A stretch of DNA of 64,000 nt, from NCBI GenBank assembly GCA_905221605.1, contig CAJNDS010000248.1, positions 64,400 to 128,399 of the forward strand, in the 5' to 3' direction. Below are positions 33,619-44,826 of this stretch, in pieces. The notes below the pieces were generated by a model. It was not told the DNA's origin, ran no database searches, and saw only the letters and a program-made list of their open reading frames with translations. The first letter of the stretch is position 1. Each line of letters starts with the position of its first letter. A program made the translations under genes and the position numbers. Source of the stretch: Symbiodinium natans. Taxonomy: Eukaryota > Sar > Dinophyceae > Suessiales > Symbiodiniaceae.

Positions 33619-34021
33619 ATCATCAGGGACAATGTGGACTGCTGCTCCTTGACTGTGGCGCTCACCGACACAGTCGAGAGTTTTTTGTCTTGGATTTGAG
33701 ATGGTTTTGTTTTCAGGATGTTCTTGAGAATGTTAAGACTTGAAACCATATGAATCGTTTGATTTCCCGACCTCCCAGCCATCCCAGCTCAGGCGTGCTG
33801 AATGCGGCGGGCGTTACGTGTGCTGGGCCTGAGCGCGTGAAGATGATCGCCATTTACACTGAGTCCTGAGGAGGTGTAGTGATGGCAGCGTGGCTCTGAC
33901 GTTGGCTGGCGGCTGGATTTGAGGAGTGGGTAGGTTTTTATTGCTGGCGGGGGGGGGCGGGGTGGGGGAGTAGGATCGAGGCCAGTAGGCCCTTGGCCCA
34001 CCACCCCCCCCCCCCCCCCAG

Positions 34022-36189
34022 CATTCAAGCGGCCATCGACGTCGAGAAGCCAGACGGTGCCTTGCAGAAGACCACCGAAGCCATCAGCACCGCAGTCGCC
34101 AACACTGAGACTGTAAGACTTTTGAGCCGCTGCGCTCGTTTAGATGATGTTGGGTTCTATTATTAGGCAGCCTAGGCATAGGCCGGGTTAGCTTGAAATA
34201 GATTCGGGGTGGAAGAGTGCAGCCGGGAACGACGCTTGGTTTTTGGAAAAAGAAGCAATCTCAACTTAGCCCGACCCACCCAACCTCCGAACAACTTAGC
34301 CCTCTGTCCGAACCCCCCTAAAGGTCCTAAACCCAAAACACAACCCACCCAACCTGATCCAATCCCTCTGAAAAACTCAGCCTTCTTCTCCCCACCCTGA
34401 ACCCTAGACGACCCTAAATACACTCTAAACTGGACCCTAAACCTTTCAGACTGCCCAACCTCACATCAGCATTTTGCCCTTCCTCAGGCCGCCGTGTGGG
34501 CGCTGTTGGCTGCTTCAAGGTGGGGTTTTGCATAAGGGATCCAGTTTGGAGGACATGTGCAAACAAGCCGTCCTGCCTTCCAGCCCTGGCAGGATCTCTT
34601 GTGTGGAAGTCCCGGACTCGGCTCTCTCCCAGCATCCCTTCCTTTGGCCTGCAGGGTTTAGGGCTATAGGGTTCAGGGCTTGTAGGCTTCTCCTAACATC
34701 ACATACTAACTTTTGCAGGAGCCTTTTTTCTGGGTAGCTTAGGGCGTGGAATGTACACAGTCATTATTTGATCTGTCTTCTCTGCATGTCATGTGACGCC
34801 TGCATTGTCAAGTGTGTTGGAAGTGGGCCATGCAGTGCAGCAGTGACTCAACGACTTGCAGCAATTGTGATTGTTCGAGTGAAGCTGCAAGCTGCCTTTC
34901 CGATCTTGGCCACCACTTGGCCACCATGGATGACCCGCACCGTGCTCATGTTGCGCTGCTGGCCTCGGAGGTGCAATCAATCTTGATTGATGAGTATCCT
35001 TCGTTGGCAACTTTGGAAGGCCTGGCTGCTTTGCTTGATTCTGACAGTCATGTCAAGGTAAGGAGTTAGACTGCGCAATCCATGTTGTTTTTCCAGATCT
35101 TGGCAGTGCACATGCTCTTTTCTCAGGGCGACGCGGAAGATCGCCGTCGACGTTGGGATTGGCTGCTGGGACACACTTCAACCGCTGCGTGGAGGTGTAC
35201 GGGGGCACCGGTACTATCGGTGGGTCCCAGTTTGCTGACAGCTTCGTGTTCGACTATAGGCGGTCGAAAACCCACAACTCACACGAGAAGGCAGGCGTGA
35301 TGCTCCTTGCGAGAGAACTCATCAAGACCTATCCCTCTACCTCTACCAATGGCAACAGCTCCCTGATCGTGATCGAACCGACGTGTAGCTCTTGGCTTTC
35401 CTTCGTCTCCAAGCATACCTCCAAGCGTTCGAAGGCTGGGTGGTTTCCGATGGTTCTTTCCTGGGCATTTGCTTGATTTCCTTGAATGAAGTGGTCGATT
35501 CATTTCATGAGGGTGCATGTGCACTGTGACCTGATGCAGTTTTTGTCTGGTGTGTTGAGAGTTTTGCTGTTGTTTGACTCTGTGCAGGCGAATCCACATG
35601 GCGACGTGTCCCGCCAGTTTGTCGTATGTGGCAACGCCGCAGTGGCGTTTCTGGGGCGCACTTTGCTGCCACTTTTGAGGTGGCTGGAGCTGGACTGGTT
35701 CGTAGAGAACCCGGCTGCTCGCAAGCATTCATGTTGATGGCCTTTGCTTGCTTGATTCTTATGAGTGTAAGATCATGTCGTTCTAGTGTGCTAAACGCAG
35801 CTGAGTTGAACTCGCTGATCTTCTCTCACCCGGAGCTTGATGCGCACCTGACCTCAGCAGAGCGTGTGGTCGTTTGCGTGAGATGCTTTGGCGGCCAATC
35901 GGCGAAGATGTTGGAGCTTCGCGGATCATGGCCGTTGGGGCCGGAACCTGTGGATGCAAGGTCTCTCATGTATCTCTATATCTCTATATTGACAGAGCTG
36001 CGCTCTTTCTTCGTGCGATGCTTCGCAGTTGTCCGCAGGTGGCCAAAACATCTTCGTCGCCTGGTTCGGCTTCCCGCACTCCTGCATCATCACGCGAACG
36101 CCCGAGTGTACTTCAGATGCTCTCCCAGGCCGGGTGTCTCCAAGCCCAAGTGCCTTGGTGATCTGGTAGATGCTCAACACATGCTGTGA
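34022..36189 (+). CDS. Multi-exon gene, protein family I associate with dinoflagellates (CSSW / ENP / FGG motifs)
   Basis: Exons modelled are 34022-34112 (IQAAIDVEKPDGALQKTTEA, donor GTAAGA), 34862-35057 (HVALLASEVQSILIDEYPSL, donor GTAAGG), 35097-35434, 35588-35732, 35801-35960 and 36039-36189 (stop TGA). The later part carries VEVYGGTGTIGGS, IEPTCSSWLSFVSKHTSKRS, GNAAVAF...LELDWFVENPA and RCFGGQSAKMLELRG in that order. I know this order from large sets of unnamed dinoflagellate proteins, where CSSW precedes a hydrophobic GN segment, an E-N/Q-P motif and FGG; their function is not established. A GC donor at 35435 joins KRSK to ANPHGD in phase, and the last three junctions hold phase. Near 35160 the frame of VEVYGG does not meet its upstream exon, so there is a frameshift or a missed intron. 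Introns lack telomeric repeats, unlike neighbouring genes. Confidence 0.6.
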
Positions 36190-38470
36190 TCATTCTGGCT
36201 TCGCCTTGTACTTCCACCACTCTCAAGCATTCTGCGTTTGCTTCCAGGACACTTGATGTTGCATCCTACTGCGCATTCTTTTGTGCCCAGCATTCAGTGT
36301 CGACTCTGCAACTGCCTTTGAGCTCCCATCCATTGCCTTGTCCTGCTCTTGGCGTTGCACCTTGTGCCGCTTCGCCAGTGGCTGGGCTGCACCCCAAACT
36401 CTAAACGTACTCTGTAAGCCAACCATGCCTTCTGCGCTGTCTCTCTCAAATGCCCGTGGTGTTAAGTGACGTCGTGTGCACGAAGACCTGGAGCTGTCAC
36501 AGAAACATGTCTCGGGTATTGCGTTTCTTTCGCACATACCTGCCCTACGATGACGATGTATTTGTAGCCTTGCTGTCTTAGGTGGACCTGCGCTTCGCTC
36601 CGTCCTTGGCTTGCGCCCAGTGACAGTCTGTTGCTTGCTGCGTATAGACCGCTTCAAAGTGTTCGTAAGATTTCACCGGAGGTGACAATCCCTTATTTTC
36701 CGGCGTGTTGTATACACCACAAATAATGTTTGCAGTTTTGTTTTGAACATCATTCAAGACGACCTTCCATCGTGATGTAGGGTGCTTCGTAGACCCCTGG
36801 AGGCACCCTTGTGACATAAAGCAGGCAGAAGATTCTTGCATGTCATGTGCAGTTTGGCGTTTGCGCAGATTGGTGAATCTTAAAGGGCAATGACGTGCAG
36901 CGTGGGCAAAATTCCTGTCCCGCCCTTCCTCTGCTCGGCATGACTTGATGGAATGTCTACGCGGTACGTTGGTTTCTGGCCAAAGAAGCAAATCCTTCTT
37001 TGAAGCTCGGGGTCTACGCAAAAGCTCCCAAGGCACCACGAAAAGAAGCCATGGAGCCGCCGAGCCGCTTAAGCTTGAAAGCGAGTAGTGCTCAAAGACT
37101 TTCAGTCCATGAGCTATACACGTACGCGCCCAGACCACCAGCCACGGCTGCACCGAGCCACCCAAAACCTGAAACCCACACGGCTTCAGGTTTTGTAGGG
37201 GTTTAGGAAGGAAAAGGACTATTTCACAAGGGTTCGTTCACCGCGCCACCGAGCCACAGAGTCACCGAGCCACCGAGCCACCGAGCCACCGATTCTGCCT
37301 CCTCCTTCATTCTCAGTTTGTCTAAGAGGGTCCGGGCCGGAGCCGTGCGAATTCCCCTTCCTTTTCAATCGTTTTCAAGCAGTGAAGTGGCCGTTCATTT
37401 TCAGTTTGGCTAAGAGGGTCCGGGCCGGAGGCATCCAACTTCTCCTTCTGCCTCCTCGTTCATTCTCAGTTTGTCCCTGTGGGTCTGGTAACGTTCTTGG
37501 AGCGCAGGATGGGCCCTATCTATTTGTTTGTAACGGGCCCATCACTTGCCCGCTCCGTGCAAGGCAGTGCACCCACCCCCCAACCACCCGGCGTATCGAT
37601 TTTAGGGTTTTGTTCCTAAAGTCTCTTTTTCGATTTTGGCGGGTCTTGGGGCGGAGGGCTGTTCTGCGACGGCGATACAGTGTGCAGCGTGACACAAGGG
37701 CCGAAATCTGGAATAAATGAGGGCGTCCTGTCTGCTCTATGAATGCCTCATGAAATTTGATTGGAATCGAGCACTTTCAGGCCGATCCTGGGGCACCCCC
37801 GATTTGGGAAGGGGCCTTCCCCGCAACGGGGCCTTCTTTGTCAGGGGCCTTCCGTGTAAGGAGTTTTCCGCGTAAGGGGCCTTTCCGGCAAGGGGCCTTC
37901 TCCGTCAGGGGCCTTCCCCTGTTAAGCTTCCCCGTCACAACCCTCGAAACCCAAAGGTGCAACAGCTGTAGGATGTGTGGAACCTCACACCGACCCTGCC
38001 CCTGTTCTGCCCCTGTCCGCCTAAGGCTTTCTTGCTGGCAGGAAGCCGGGCGAACAGGGCGAGCAAAAAAACTCTGCGTTGCTGTCGCAATCCCATGTCC
38101 ATAACATTTCAAGCCCGTCGCTCCCAAGACACAGTAGCCAGTTTGTTTTTTCGAAAGCTCCCAAGTTTTCCATGCAGTTAGCCCGAAACCCTGAACCCTG
38201 CTGCCAAACTCTGCACGGGTGCAACTCTGTACCGCTCCCTGTCCACAACGGCAGCTCTACCTAGTTTACTCTTTTGGGGATGTCTCGGCATCGCCTTCCC
38301 TAAACATAATCCCAGCTTGTCATCAACCTATAGTTTTAAGTGCAACTCACACGTTTTCGCAAGGCTTGATTTTGTTCTCTCTTTGGTCTAGTTGACTGTT
38401 CCTGCCCAGCACTACAAACCTGGAGCAGGCTACATAAGGGGGAGGAAACAGACGAATGATAGGAGGGACT
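36190..38470. other. Unique region without confident genes
   Basis: ORFs exist on both strands (for example a 195-aa reverse ORF at 36578-37165) but lack convincing protein character or splice context. CCACCGAG repeats lie at 37255-37292. A TTCTCAGTTTG...AAGAGGGTCCGGGCCGG block is repeated at 37310-37347 and 37397-37430, with a partial copy at 37461. A GGGGCCTTCCCCGTCA minisatellite lies at 37812-37925. Confidence 0.45.
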
Positions 38471-38481
38471 CCGGAGCTTAG

Positions 38482-38625
38482 AAGTTGAGGCCCAAGAAGC
38501 TTCGACGCAAGAACGCGAAGAAGGCCTTCAAGGAGTCTTGCGCATGTGCTTTGCAATCTATGGTGCTCAGGTCCCAGAGTCTGGGTTTGAGAGAGGCTCA
38601 TTCCCGAGATTTTTCCGGGGCTTGA
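38482..38625 (+). CDS. Probable terminal exon, strongly basic start
   Basis: Directly after GCTTAG, phase 0 is open to TGA at 38623-38625. It reads KLRPKKLRRKNAKKAFKESC, then ALQSMVLRSQSLGLREAHSR and DFSGA. The Lys/Arg-rich start resembles a nuclear or RNA-binding tail. No upstream exon was identified. Confidence 0.45.
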   Translation, partial: KLRPKKLRRKNAKKAFKESCACALQSMVLRSQSLGLREAHSRDFSGA

Positions 38626-39192
38626 TGACCAGCTGCACCTCCTCCAGCTCAGGGGTGGGGTGGGCAGGGAGGTGTCGTCGCGTCACTTGAAGGTTCAAAC
38701 ATGCCCGCGAATGCGGCGTTTGCATACGCAGGCCTTCCTACACGCAGACTCAGTAAACTATGGCTTCACCTCTCGACGCCCCCCCCCCCCCCCTCCACAA
38801 ATGTGGCAAGTAAATCCGCATTTCGTCGCACTGTTTCGCTCAGACAACGCGCGCCCCGAAATACCAAAAACAATTGGCGCAAATGCACTCTTCCGAGGGA
38901 GCGCGGCAAAGTGGCCAGACTCACCCGTCCAGGCATCTGCTGGGCGAGGCTAGGGCAGCTTCGCGCAGTTTCGTGGCACTGGCTGTCGGTAATCTTGTGG
39001 AGCACGCGAGCGGGCTCGCAGAAAAAACGCCTGATTCACCTGCTCGCCAATTTCTGCGTCGCCCCTCAGCAATATCGTACAAAAGCGCTGTTTCCTACTG
39101 CACGGAACGCACTTCGCGCACACGCAGATCCCCCCTCCTGCGCTTGTGCATCAACCGCAAGAAACGATGTTTTCGCCGCTTCGCTCGAATAG

Positions 39193-39691
39193 CCAATTGT
39201 TCGTACATCTGTTGGTGTCCATGACATCGTCCACGACATCTCACAATGTGGCATAAAATTGAGAGTTTTTGGCCACTCTTGGGAGCCTGAGCAGCCCGTA
39301 ATTCCATACCCGGAAGTTCTCCGGATTGAAATTGCTTCAAGGGCTTCGAAAGTTCGGGAAATGCGAGAAGGCACTGGTCTTTACGATGTTTTCGCGGCTC
39401 GCACCTTGGAAGTTGGTTACTGTAGCTGAGGCAGGGTTGCTTCAACTGATTTTGTTCCGGGAAAATCCGTGGAACGCTTGTGCGAAGAAGGCCACAGGCA
39501 GTAAGGATTTCAGAGCAACAATGTGGGTCTCAGGAGCAGCGAAAGAGCGCGGGCCTCAAGACTCAGCCATGCACTCCTGCCGTACTGGTAGGACGCAGCA
39601 GAGAAAACTTGCGCAAGTTGACCGGCTGTTGAGCGGAGTGTGTTCTTTCAGGCCAGCATGGCTCAAGCGGGGAAGGTCGGCAATGACATGA
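39193..39691 (+). pseudogene. Possible intronless pseudogene or unresolved exon, unidentified
   Basis: From 39193, just after TAG, one frame is open for 78 codons. It contains HDIVHDISQCGIKLRVFGHS, PYPEVLRIEIASRASKVREM and EGTGLYDVFAARTLEVG before TGA at 39427. A second frame then takes over: LLQLILFRENPWNACAKKAT, GSKDFRATMWVSGAAKERG, to a stop at 39691. Upstream, the first frame is open again from 38701 to the TAG. The GT...AG segments needed to bridge the breaks would be only 13-19 nt, so a frameshifted intronless copy fits better. Not identified. Confidence 0.4.
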
Positions 39692-40179
39692 AACTACTGT
39701 TCTGACATTTAGTAATGATCATGAATGATCATGCTAGCAATCGTCGAAGTGCAGCAGCACAGCAGCTGAAATGGCAGAAGATTATTCTAGGACCCTAGGA
39801 TAGGAACAGCGTCGCGAAAATCTCACCACCACACAACAACAAAAACGATGGGAATGAAAGCTTGACTCTGAAACTTGCAGGGTTTAGCCAAACACCCTAA
39901 CTTCTTCTTACTCCCCAGAACCTTCTGAGTCAACCCTGTACTCACCAATACCCGGTTAACGCCGCCCGAAAACCCTAGCCTCAAGCATCACAAGTAAATA
40001 GCTCATAAACCCTACTCGGTTAAGGCTCAGATTTATCAACGCCTTATTCGGTTAAGACTTCGGGTCAAACCCCACTCCAAGATGTATACATTTCAAAGGC
40101 TTGGGGTTCAAGATTTAGGCATTTAAGCCTAAGCCGCCAATTAGACGTAAACCCTTAAACTTTAAACCCTATAGGGTTT

Positions 40180-41125
40180 AAGGTTTAATGGTTTAGGGTT
40201 TAATATTTAGGCATTTAAACTTAAGCCGACAAATAAACCTAAACCCTTAACCTTTAAACCCCATAGGGTTCAGGTTTACAGGTTTAGGCGTTAAGATTTA
40301 GGAGTTTAAACTTAAGCGCACAGTTAGAATTTAAACCTTACGGGTTTAAGGTTTAGGCATTCAAGCCTTAAACCCTTTTAGGGTCAGAACCCTAAAACCC
40401 TATAGGGCTCTAAAAGGTTCAAAGGTCTTAACCCTATAGGTGCTGAAGGTATAAATGCCCAGACTTTAGCTTTAAACGCATATAAAGTTTAACTTATAGG
40501 GTTTAAAGGCTTAGGGCTTTTCAGGGTTTACCTCTAAAGCCCTAACGGGGTTAGCCCTACAGGGTTTAAACCCTGCCTAGAGAGTTTAAACCTTAAAGCT
40601 TTAAGGCTTAGAGGGCTTGAGGCTTAAATCCCTAAACCCTAATTCCTTTAGGGTGATGCCGATGTTTGTAGATGTAGGGCTTGCCTCCCGTGGAAATGCA
40701 AAGAACCACACCACCCTTCACCTTTAAACCCTATAGGGTTAAGGTGTGAAGGTTTAGGCGTGAAGATTTGAGAGTTTAAACGAGTTTAAACCTTGAGGGT
40801 TTAAGGTTTAGGCATTTGAACCTTAAACCCTTTTAGGGTCAGAACCCTAAAACCCTATAGGGCTTTGAAAGGTTCAAATGTTTTCACGCTATAGGCGCTG
40901 AAGGCATAAATGCCCAGACTTTCGGTTTAAACGCATCTAAAACTTAGGAATCGATGCCTCAGGTTTAGGCGTGTAAACCTTCAATAGGGTTTAAAGGCTC
41001 AGGGCTTTTCAGGGTTTTCTAAAGCCCTAACGGGGTTGGCCCTACAGGCTCCGTAATTTCCATTGGGTTATGCCTATGTTTGTAGAGTGTAGGGCTTGCC
41101 TTCTGTGGAAATGCAGGAAAAGTAA
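40180..41125. repeat. Tandem duplication of about 0.45 kb
   Basis: Bases 40180-40705 and 40720-41125 share an ordered series of blocks: AGGGTCAGAACCCTAAAACC, TATAAATGCCCAGACTTT, TTTAAACGCAT, CAGGGCTTTTCAGGGTTT, TAAAGCCCTAACGGGGTT and TGTAGGGCTTGCCT. The whole is built from degenerate TTTAAACCCTATAGGG words, many of them palindromic. Confidence 0.8.
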
Positions 41126-41835
41126 GTACAAGGAAGTACCCACATCATATGTATATAGGGTGTATGTATTGTGTATCAAATACAGATAATGGGGAAGGAA
41201 GGATGGTAAGTCTCGAGCCATAAGACTAGGAAGTATTCCAGTGCATAGGGTGATGCGCAAAATTCTTGACTATAAGCCCCGGGGATGCGAGAATACTCTG
41301 AGCAATCTCCTTTCACTATTTCCTGGGACCGACCTGGGGCGTATGTGGTGTTGATCATTAGAAAAGATATAATGAGTATTGAATATACTTGTATACTATA
41401 CTTAACACAACACCTGTTTATAATCACCGACCCTGTTTATAAACACCTTTGTCTATGGTAGCTACTATACCCAGAACACTCCCCCCAAAAAACCGAAGAA
41501 GTTGGTGTAGAAGTCGAGTCACCTTGGCAGGGGTTTAGGGTTGATAGCCAACGTTATTGTTTAACTAAATTTAAAACGAATACGGTTTGGTCCAAATCTT
41601 AGACGAATAGAGGTATTTGCTCACAGTGTTCTCGCTTCCCTGGGGCCTACATAAAATAGATTTTTTCGCATCACCCTATGCCATCAAATGCTTCCTAGTT
41701 TTATGGTTTGAGAATACCGCCCTTCCCTCTCCACTTTCTCTATGTGATATACAATAAGAAGAATATACCTACACGGCGACGTGGGTAGAAGTTCTACCTT
41801 TTCATGCAACACATACACCCTACATACATACACAG
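41105..41835. mobile_element. Inverted-repeat element, about 0.73 kb
   Basis: The left arm (about 41140-41260) and right arm (about 41665-41830) are reverse complements over roughly 95 bp of good match. The clearest block is GCATAGGGTGATGCG next to ACTAGGAAGTATT at the left, opposite CGCATCACCCTATGC and CTTCCTAG at the right. The outer parts also match (GGGTGTATGT). The inside holds no transposase ORF that I can recognise. It could be a non-autonomous DNA transposon. Confidence 0.55.
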
Positions 41836-41884
41836 AGGGTTTAGGGTTTACTGACAGTGCCAACGCAGCAACGAACCAATGAAC

Positions 41885-42125
41885 TGTGTACCAATCATGG
41901 GCCGAAATGATTGGGACATTGGTACATTGGTGCGGTTGGGTTCTTGTCCCAATCATGGGCTCAAATGACTGGGACGTTGGTACGTTGGTGCGGTTGGGGT
42001 TTTGCCCAATCATGGGCCCAAATAATTGGGACGTTGGTACGTTGGTGCGGTTGGGGGTTTTGTCCCAATCACGGGCTCAAATGATTGGGACGTTGGTACG
42101 TTGGTGCGGTTGGGGTTTCGCACAC
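41885..42125. repeat. 57-60-bp tandem repeat, four copies
   Basis: Each unit contains CAATCATGGGC, AATGATTGGGACGTTGGTAC and GTTGGTGCGGTTGGG. The + ORF over it is a repeat translation. Confidence 0.9.
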
Positions 42126-42207
42126 AGAATTTAAAAACATCGAGTGCAGACAAAGTGCAAAAGACAAAAATTGCAGAAAAGGTAGGGGGGGTGATAGGCA
42201 TGTACCC

Positions 42208-42238
<31 letters not shown>

Positions 42239-42597
42239 GAGCACCCATGGTATCGTAACTTATTTCTTGAGTTCCGTAACAATAAGAAGTGCAGACGAGG
42301 GTTGTGACCTTTTTGTTCTCTCTACGCGGTTTTCCGAAGCAGCTGGGCCAAGGCAGCTGGGCCTTCCCTTTGGCTGAACTTGGGGCGTTTAGGGTTTAGG
42401 GTTTAGGGTTTAGGTTTAGGGTTTAGGGTGTAGGGTGTAATTAGGGTTTAGGGTTTAGGGTTTAGGGTTTAGGGTTTAGGGTTTTTTTGTGGTTTAGGGT
42501 TTACGGTTTGGGGTTTGGGGTTTGGGGTGGAGGGTTTAGGGTGTAGGGTGTTTGGGGTGTTCAGGCCCCCCCCCCCCCGTCCCCCCCCAAAAAAAAG

Positions 42598-44194
42598 GTC
42601 AAATTTGCGGCGCTTAGCCGAGGACTACACCATTGTCCGGCCTGGCTACATGGGGAACGTGGATGCCACCCTAGGTGAGGAGAAGCTTGTCAGCTTGGGT
42701 TGAGGGTTGAGGGTTGAGGGTTTAGGGGTCCAATGAGTCCAATGGGTCCTGGTGGAGAGCTGACATGCAGAGGATTGTTCTGAACAGCTCTGAACTTGCA
42801 GATGAGGTTCTGCGGTGCTGCGTGCCTTTGGAGGTTGCGGATTTAGGGTTTACAGGCTTTTTCAAGGTTCAGAGCTTCCAAACCCATTGGGTCTAAACCT
42901 ATTATATAAACCTGAAGGCCTACCGGAAGTCCACCAGGGAGTCTTCGGGGTTTAGGGTTGAGGCCTTCGGGTTCTGTGATTTCTGCGTTGCGGCCAAGGG
43001 GGTGTCCAGGCCTTTGCACGAAGGCTGTGCCCCTTCAACTCCAGTACCGTAAATCCTCTAAGCCCTAAAGTCACAACCTTGTAGTAACCGTCAAGCCTTG
43101 TAGGCTCTCTAAAGCACAACCCCTACCATAAGCGATGCTCCAAACCTTGTAGACTTTATCAAGCACAGCCTACGCCAGAAACCCAAACTCCAAACCCTAA
43201 GCCCCAAACCTCAACCCTAAGCCCCACACCCTAAACCCTAAACCCCAAACCCCAACCCTAAGCCCCAAACCCTAAACCCTAAACCCCGAAGCCCTCAACA
43301 AAGGGTGTCTCTGGCGCTGGCGGACAACGGCGGGGATCTTAAAGTCGCCGCGATTCCCCACCGCTGCGTGGCGGCCACCACGGCGGCAAGCAGCAGAGTC
43401 TTAGGGTTTAGGGTGCAGGATGCAGGGCTTAGGGTTAGGGATGTAGGGGTTAGGGTGTAGGGATTAGGATGTAGGGTTTAGGGTTTAGGGTTCAGGGTTT
43501 AGGGAGTATGCAGTTCGGGGGTTGTCGGGGTTTAGGATGCTCCCCTGAAAACGCTTTTAGGGCTTTGGGGCGCAGGCAACCCAACACAACATCCGTCACA
43601 CCTTCACAAATCCCCCACCCTAAGCCCTAAGGCCTAAGCCCTAAACCCTAAACCCTAAACCCTGTTGCAAACCCTGAGCCCTAACCCCCCCCCTCCCCCC
43701 CGGAAACCAAAGGCCTGTCAGGGCTCGCTGGGATTTGGGCTGTAGGGTTTGGGGTTTAGGGTCTAGGGTTTAGGGTTTAGGGTTCAGGGTTCAGGGTTTA
43801 GGGTTTAGGGTTTAGGGTTTAGGGCTCTGGGTTTGGCGCTGAGGGGGGTGGGCTTCGGCAGCCGTGAAGCTTGAAGGGTTGAAGGGGTCTTGGGCCGTGA
43901 GATCCTCTGCTACCCCGAAGGACCCTTACTCCGCTATCCTGCTCTATACAAACCCTGTAAACCCTTAAACCCTAAACCGCCTAAACCCCTAAACCCCTAA
44001 ACCCCTAAACCCCTAAACCCCTAAACCCCTAAACCCCTAAACCCCTAAACCCCTAAGCCCCTAAGCCCCTAAACCCCTAAACCCCTAAACCCTAAACCCT
44101 TACAGAGCTAGATCCCAGGATCTGTGCGTCCGCTGCCTGGCGTACCCGAACGCAGCACGCGCCACCCTTGTTGCGATGACGCAGCCCGGGCCTG
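42598..44194 (+). CDS. Atypical SDR-like NAD(P)-binding protein, partial
   Basis: Exon 42598-42688 reads SNLRRLAEDYTIVRPGYMGN then VDATLGEEKL (donor GTCAGC; GTGAGG at 42675 is an alternative). YTIVRPG is the hallmark segment of atypical short-chain dehydrogenase/NmrA-like proteins, where it follows the active-site helix. Exon 44119-44194 reads DLCVRCLAYPNAARATLVAM, resembling the later helix in which these proteins typically show A-D-V-(x)-aa-L-x-x-P; it joins 43862-43896 (VKLEGLKGSWA, donor GTGAGA) in phase. Between lie 42771-42833 (IVLNSSELADEVLRCCVPLE), 42918-42949, 43010-43048 and 43292-43397 (LADNGGDLKVAAIPHRCVAA); the last three join in phase. The Gly-rich Rossmann start must lie upstream and was not found. 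The substrate cannot be inferred. Confidence 0.6.
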
Positions 44195-44339
44195 GTGACA
44201 GGACTGGTTTGGGGTGTGTAGGGTTTAGGGTTTAGGGTTTAGGGTTAAAGGATTTAGGGTTTAGGGTTAGGGTTTATATAGGGTTTAGGGTTTGGGGTTT
44301 AGGGTTTAGGGTTTAGGGTTTGGGGTTTGGGGTTTGGGG

Positions 44340-44418
44340 TTTGGGGTTGTCGGGTTGTCGGGTTGTCGGGTTGTCGGGTTGTCGGGTTGTCGGGTTGTCG
44401 GGTTGTCGGGTTGTCGGG
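44340..44418. repeat. 8-bp array GGGTTGTC
   Basis: Nine perfect GGGTTGTC units follow a GGGTTTG block, another local derivative of the telomere heptamer. The reverse-frame Thr-Arg-Gln-Pro-Asp-Asn-Pro ORF is its translation. Confidence 0.97.
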
Positions 44419-44826
44419 TTGAGGATGCATAGGATTGAGGTTTGAGGTTGTGGTTTCGAAGTTGAGGGTTTAGCATTCCGTTCTTTTGGCCTAAATTCTA
44501 AAAACAAACATCTAAAATTTCCTCAAGGGCTACTGCAACCTTTCTTGCCCCTAAAGAAAGATGCGCAAGTGGGTCTGCTTCGGGTTTCATGCTAGAACTC
44601 AACCTCAGGTCCTCAGGTCTTCGGTTTTTTGGTTGGAAGTGGGGCTTTCTGCCTGGGTTTAGGGTTTAGGGAAAGTTTAGGGTTTAGGGTTTAGGGTTTA
44701 GGGTTTAGGGTTTAGGGTTTAGGGTTTAGGGTTTAGGTTTAGGTTTAGGGTTGCGGTTTGAAGCCTTCAGCAAACCCTAAACCTGGAATCAACGGGTTTA
44801 GGGTTGAGGCCTCAAGCCTGCAAAAG

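Noticed and set aside
36578-37165. Reverse ORF of 195 aa
   Set aside because: No domain or motif, mixed composition and no splice or start context. It is long but not convincing as a gene, so it was left out of the feature list.
44345-44415. CRISPR-like array from regularly spaced repeats
   Set aside because: The 8-bp units are directly tandem with no spacers, and the genome is eukaryotic.
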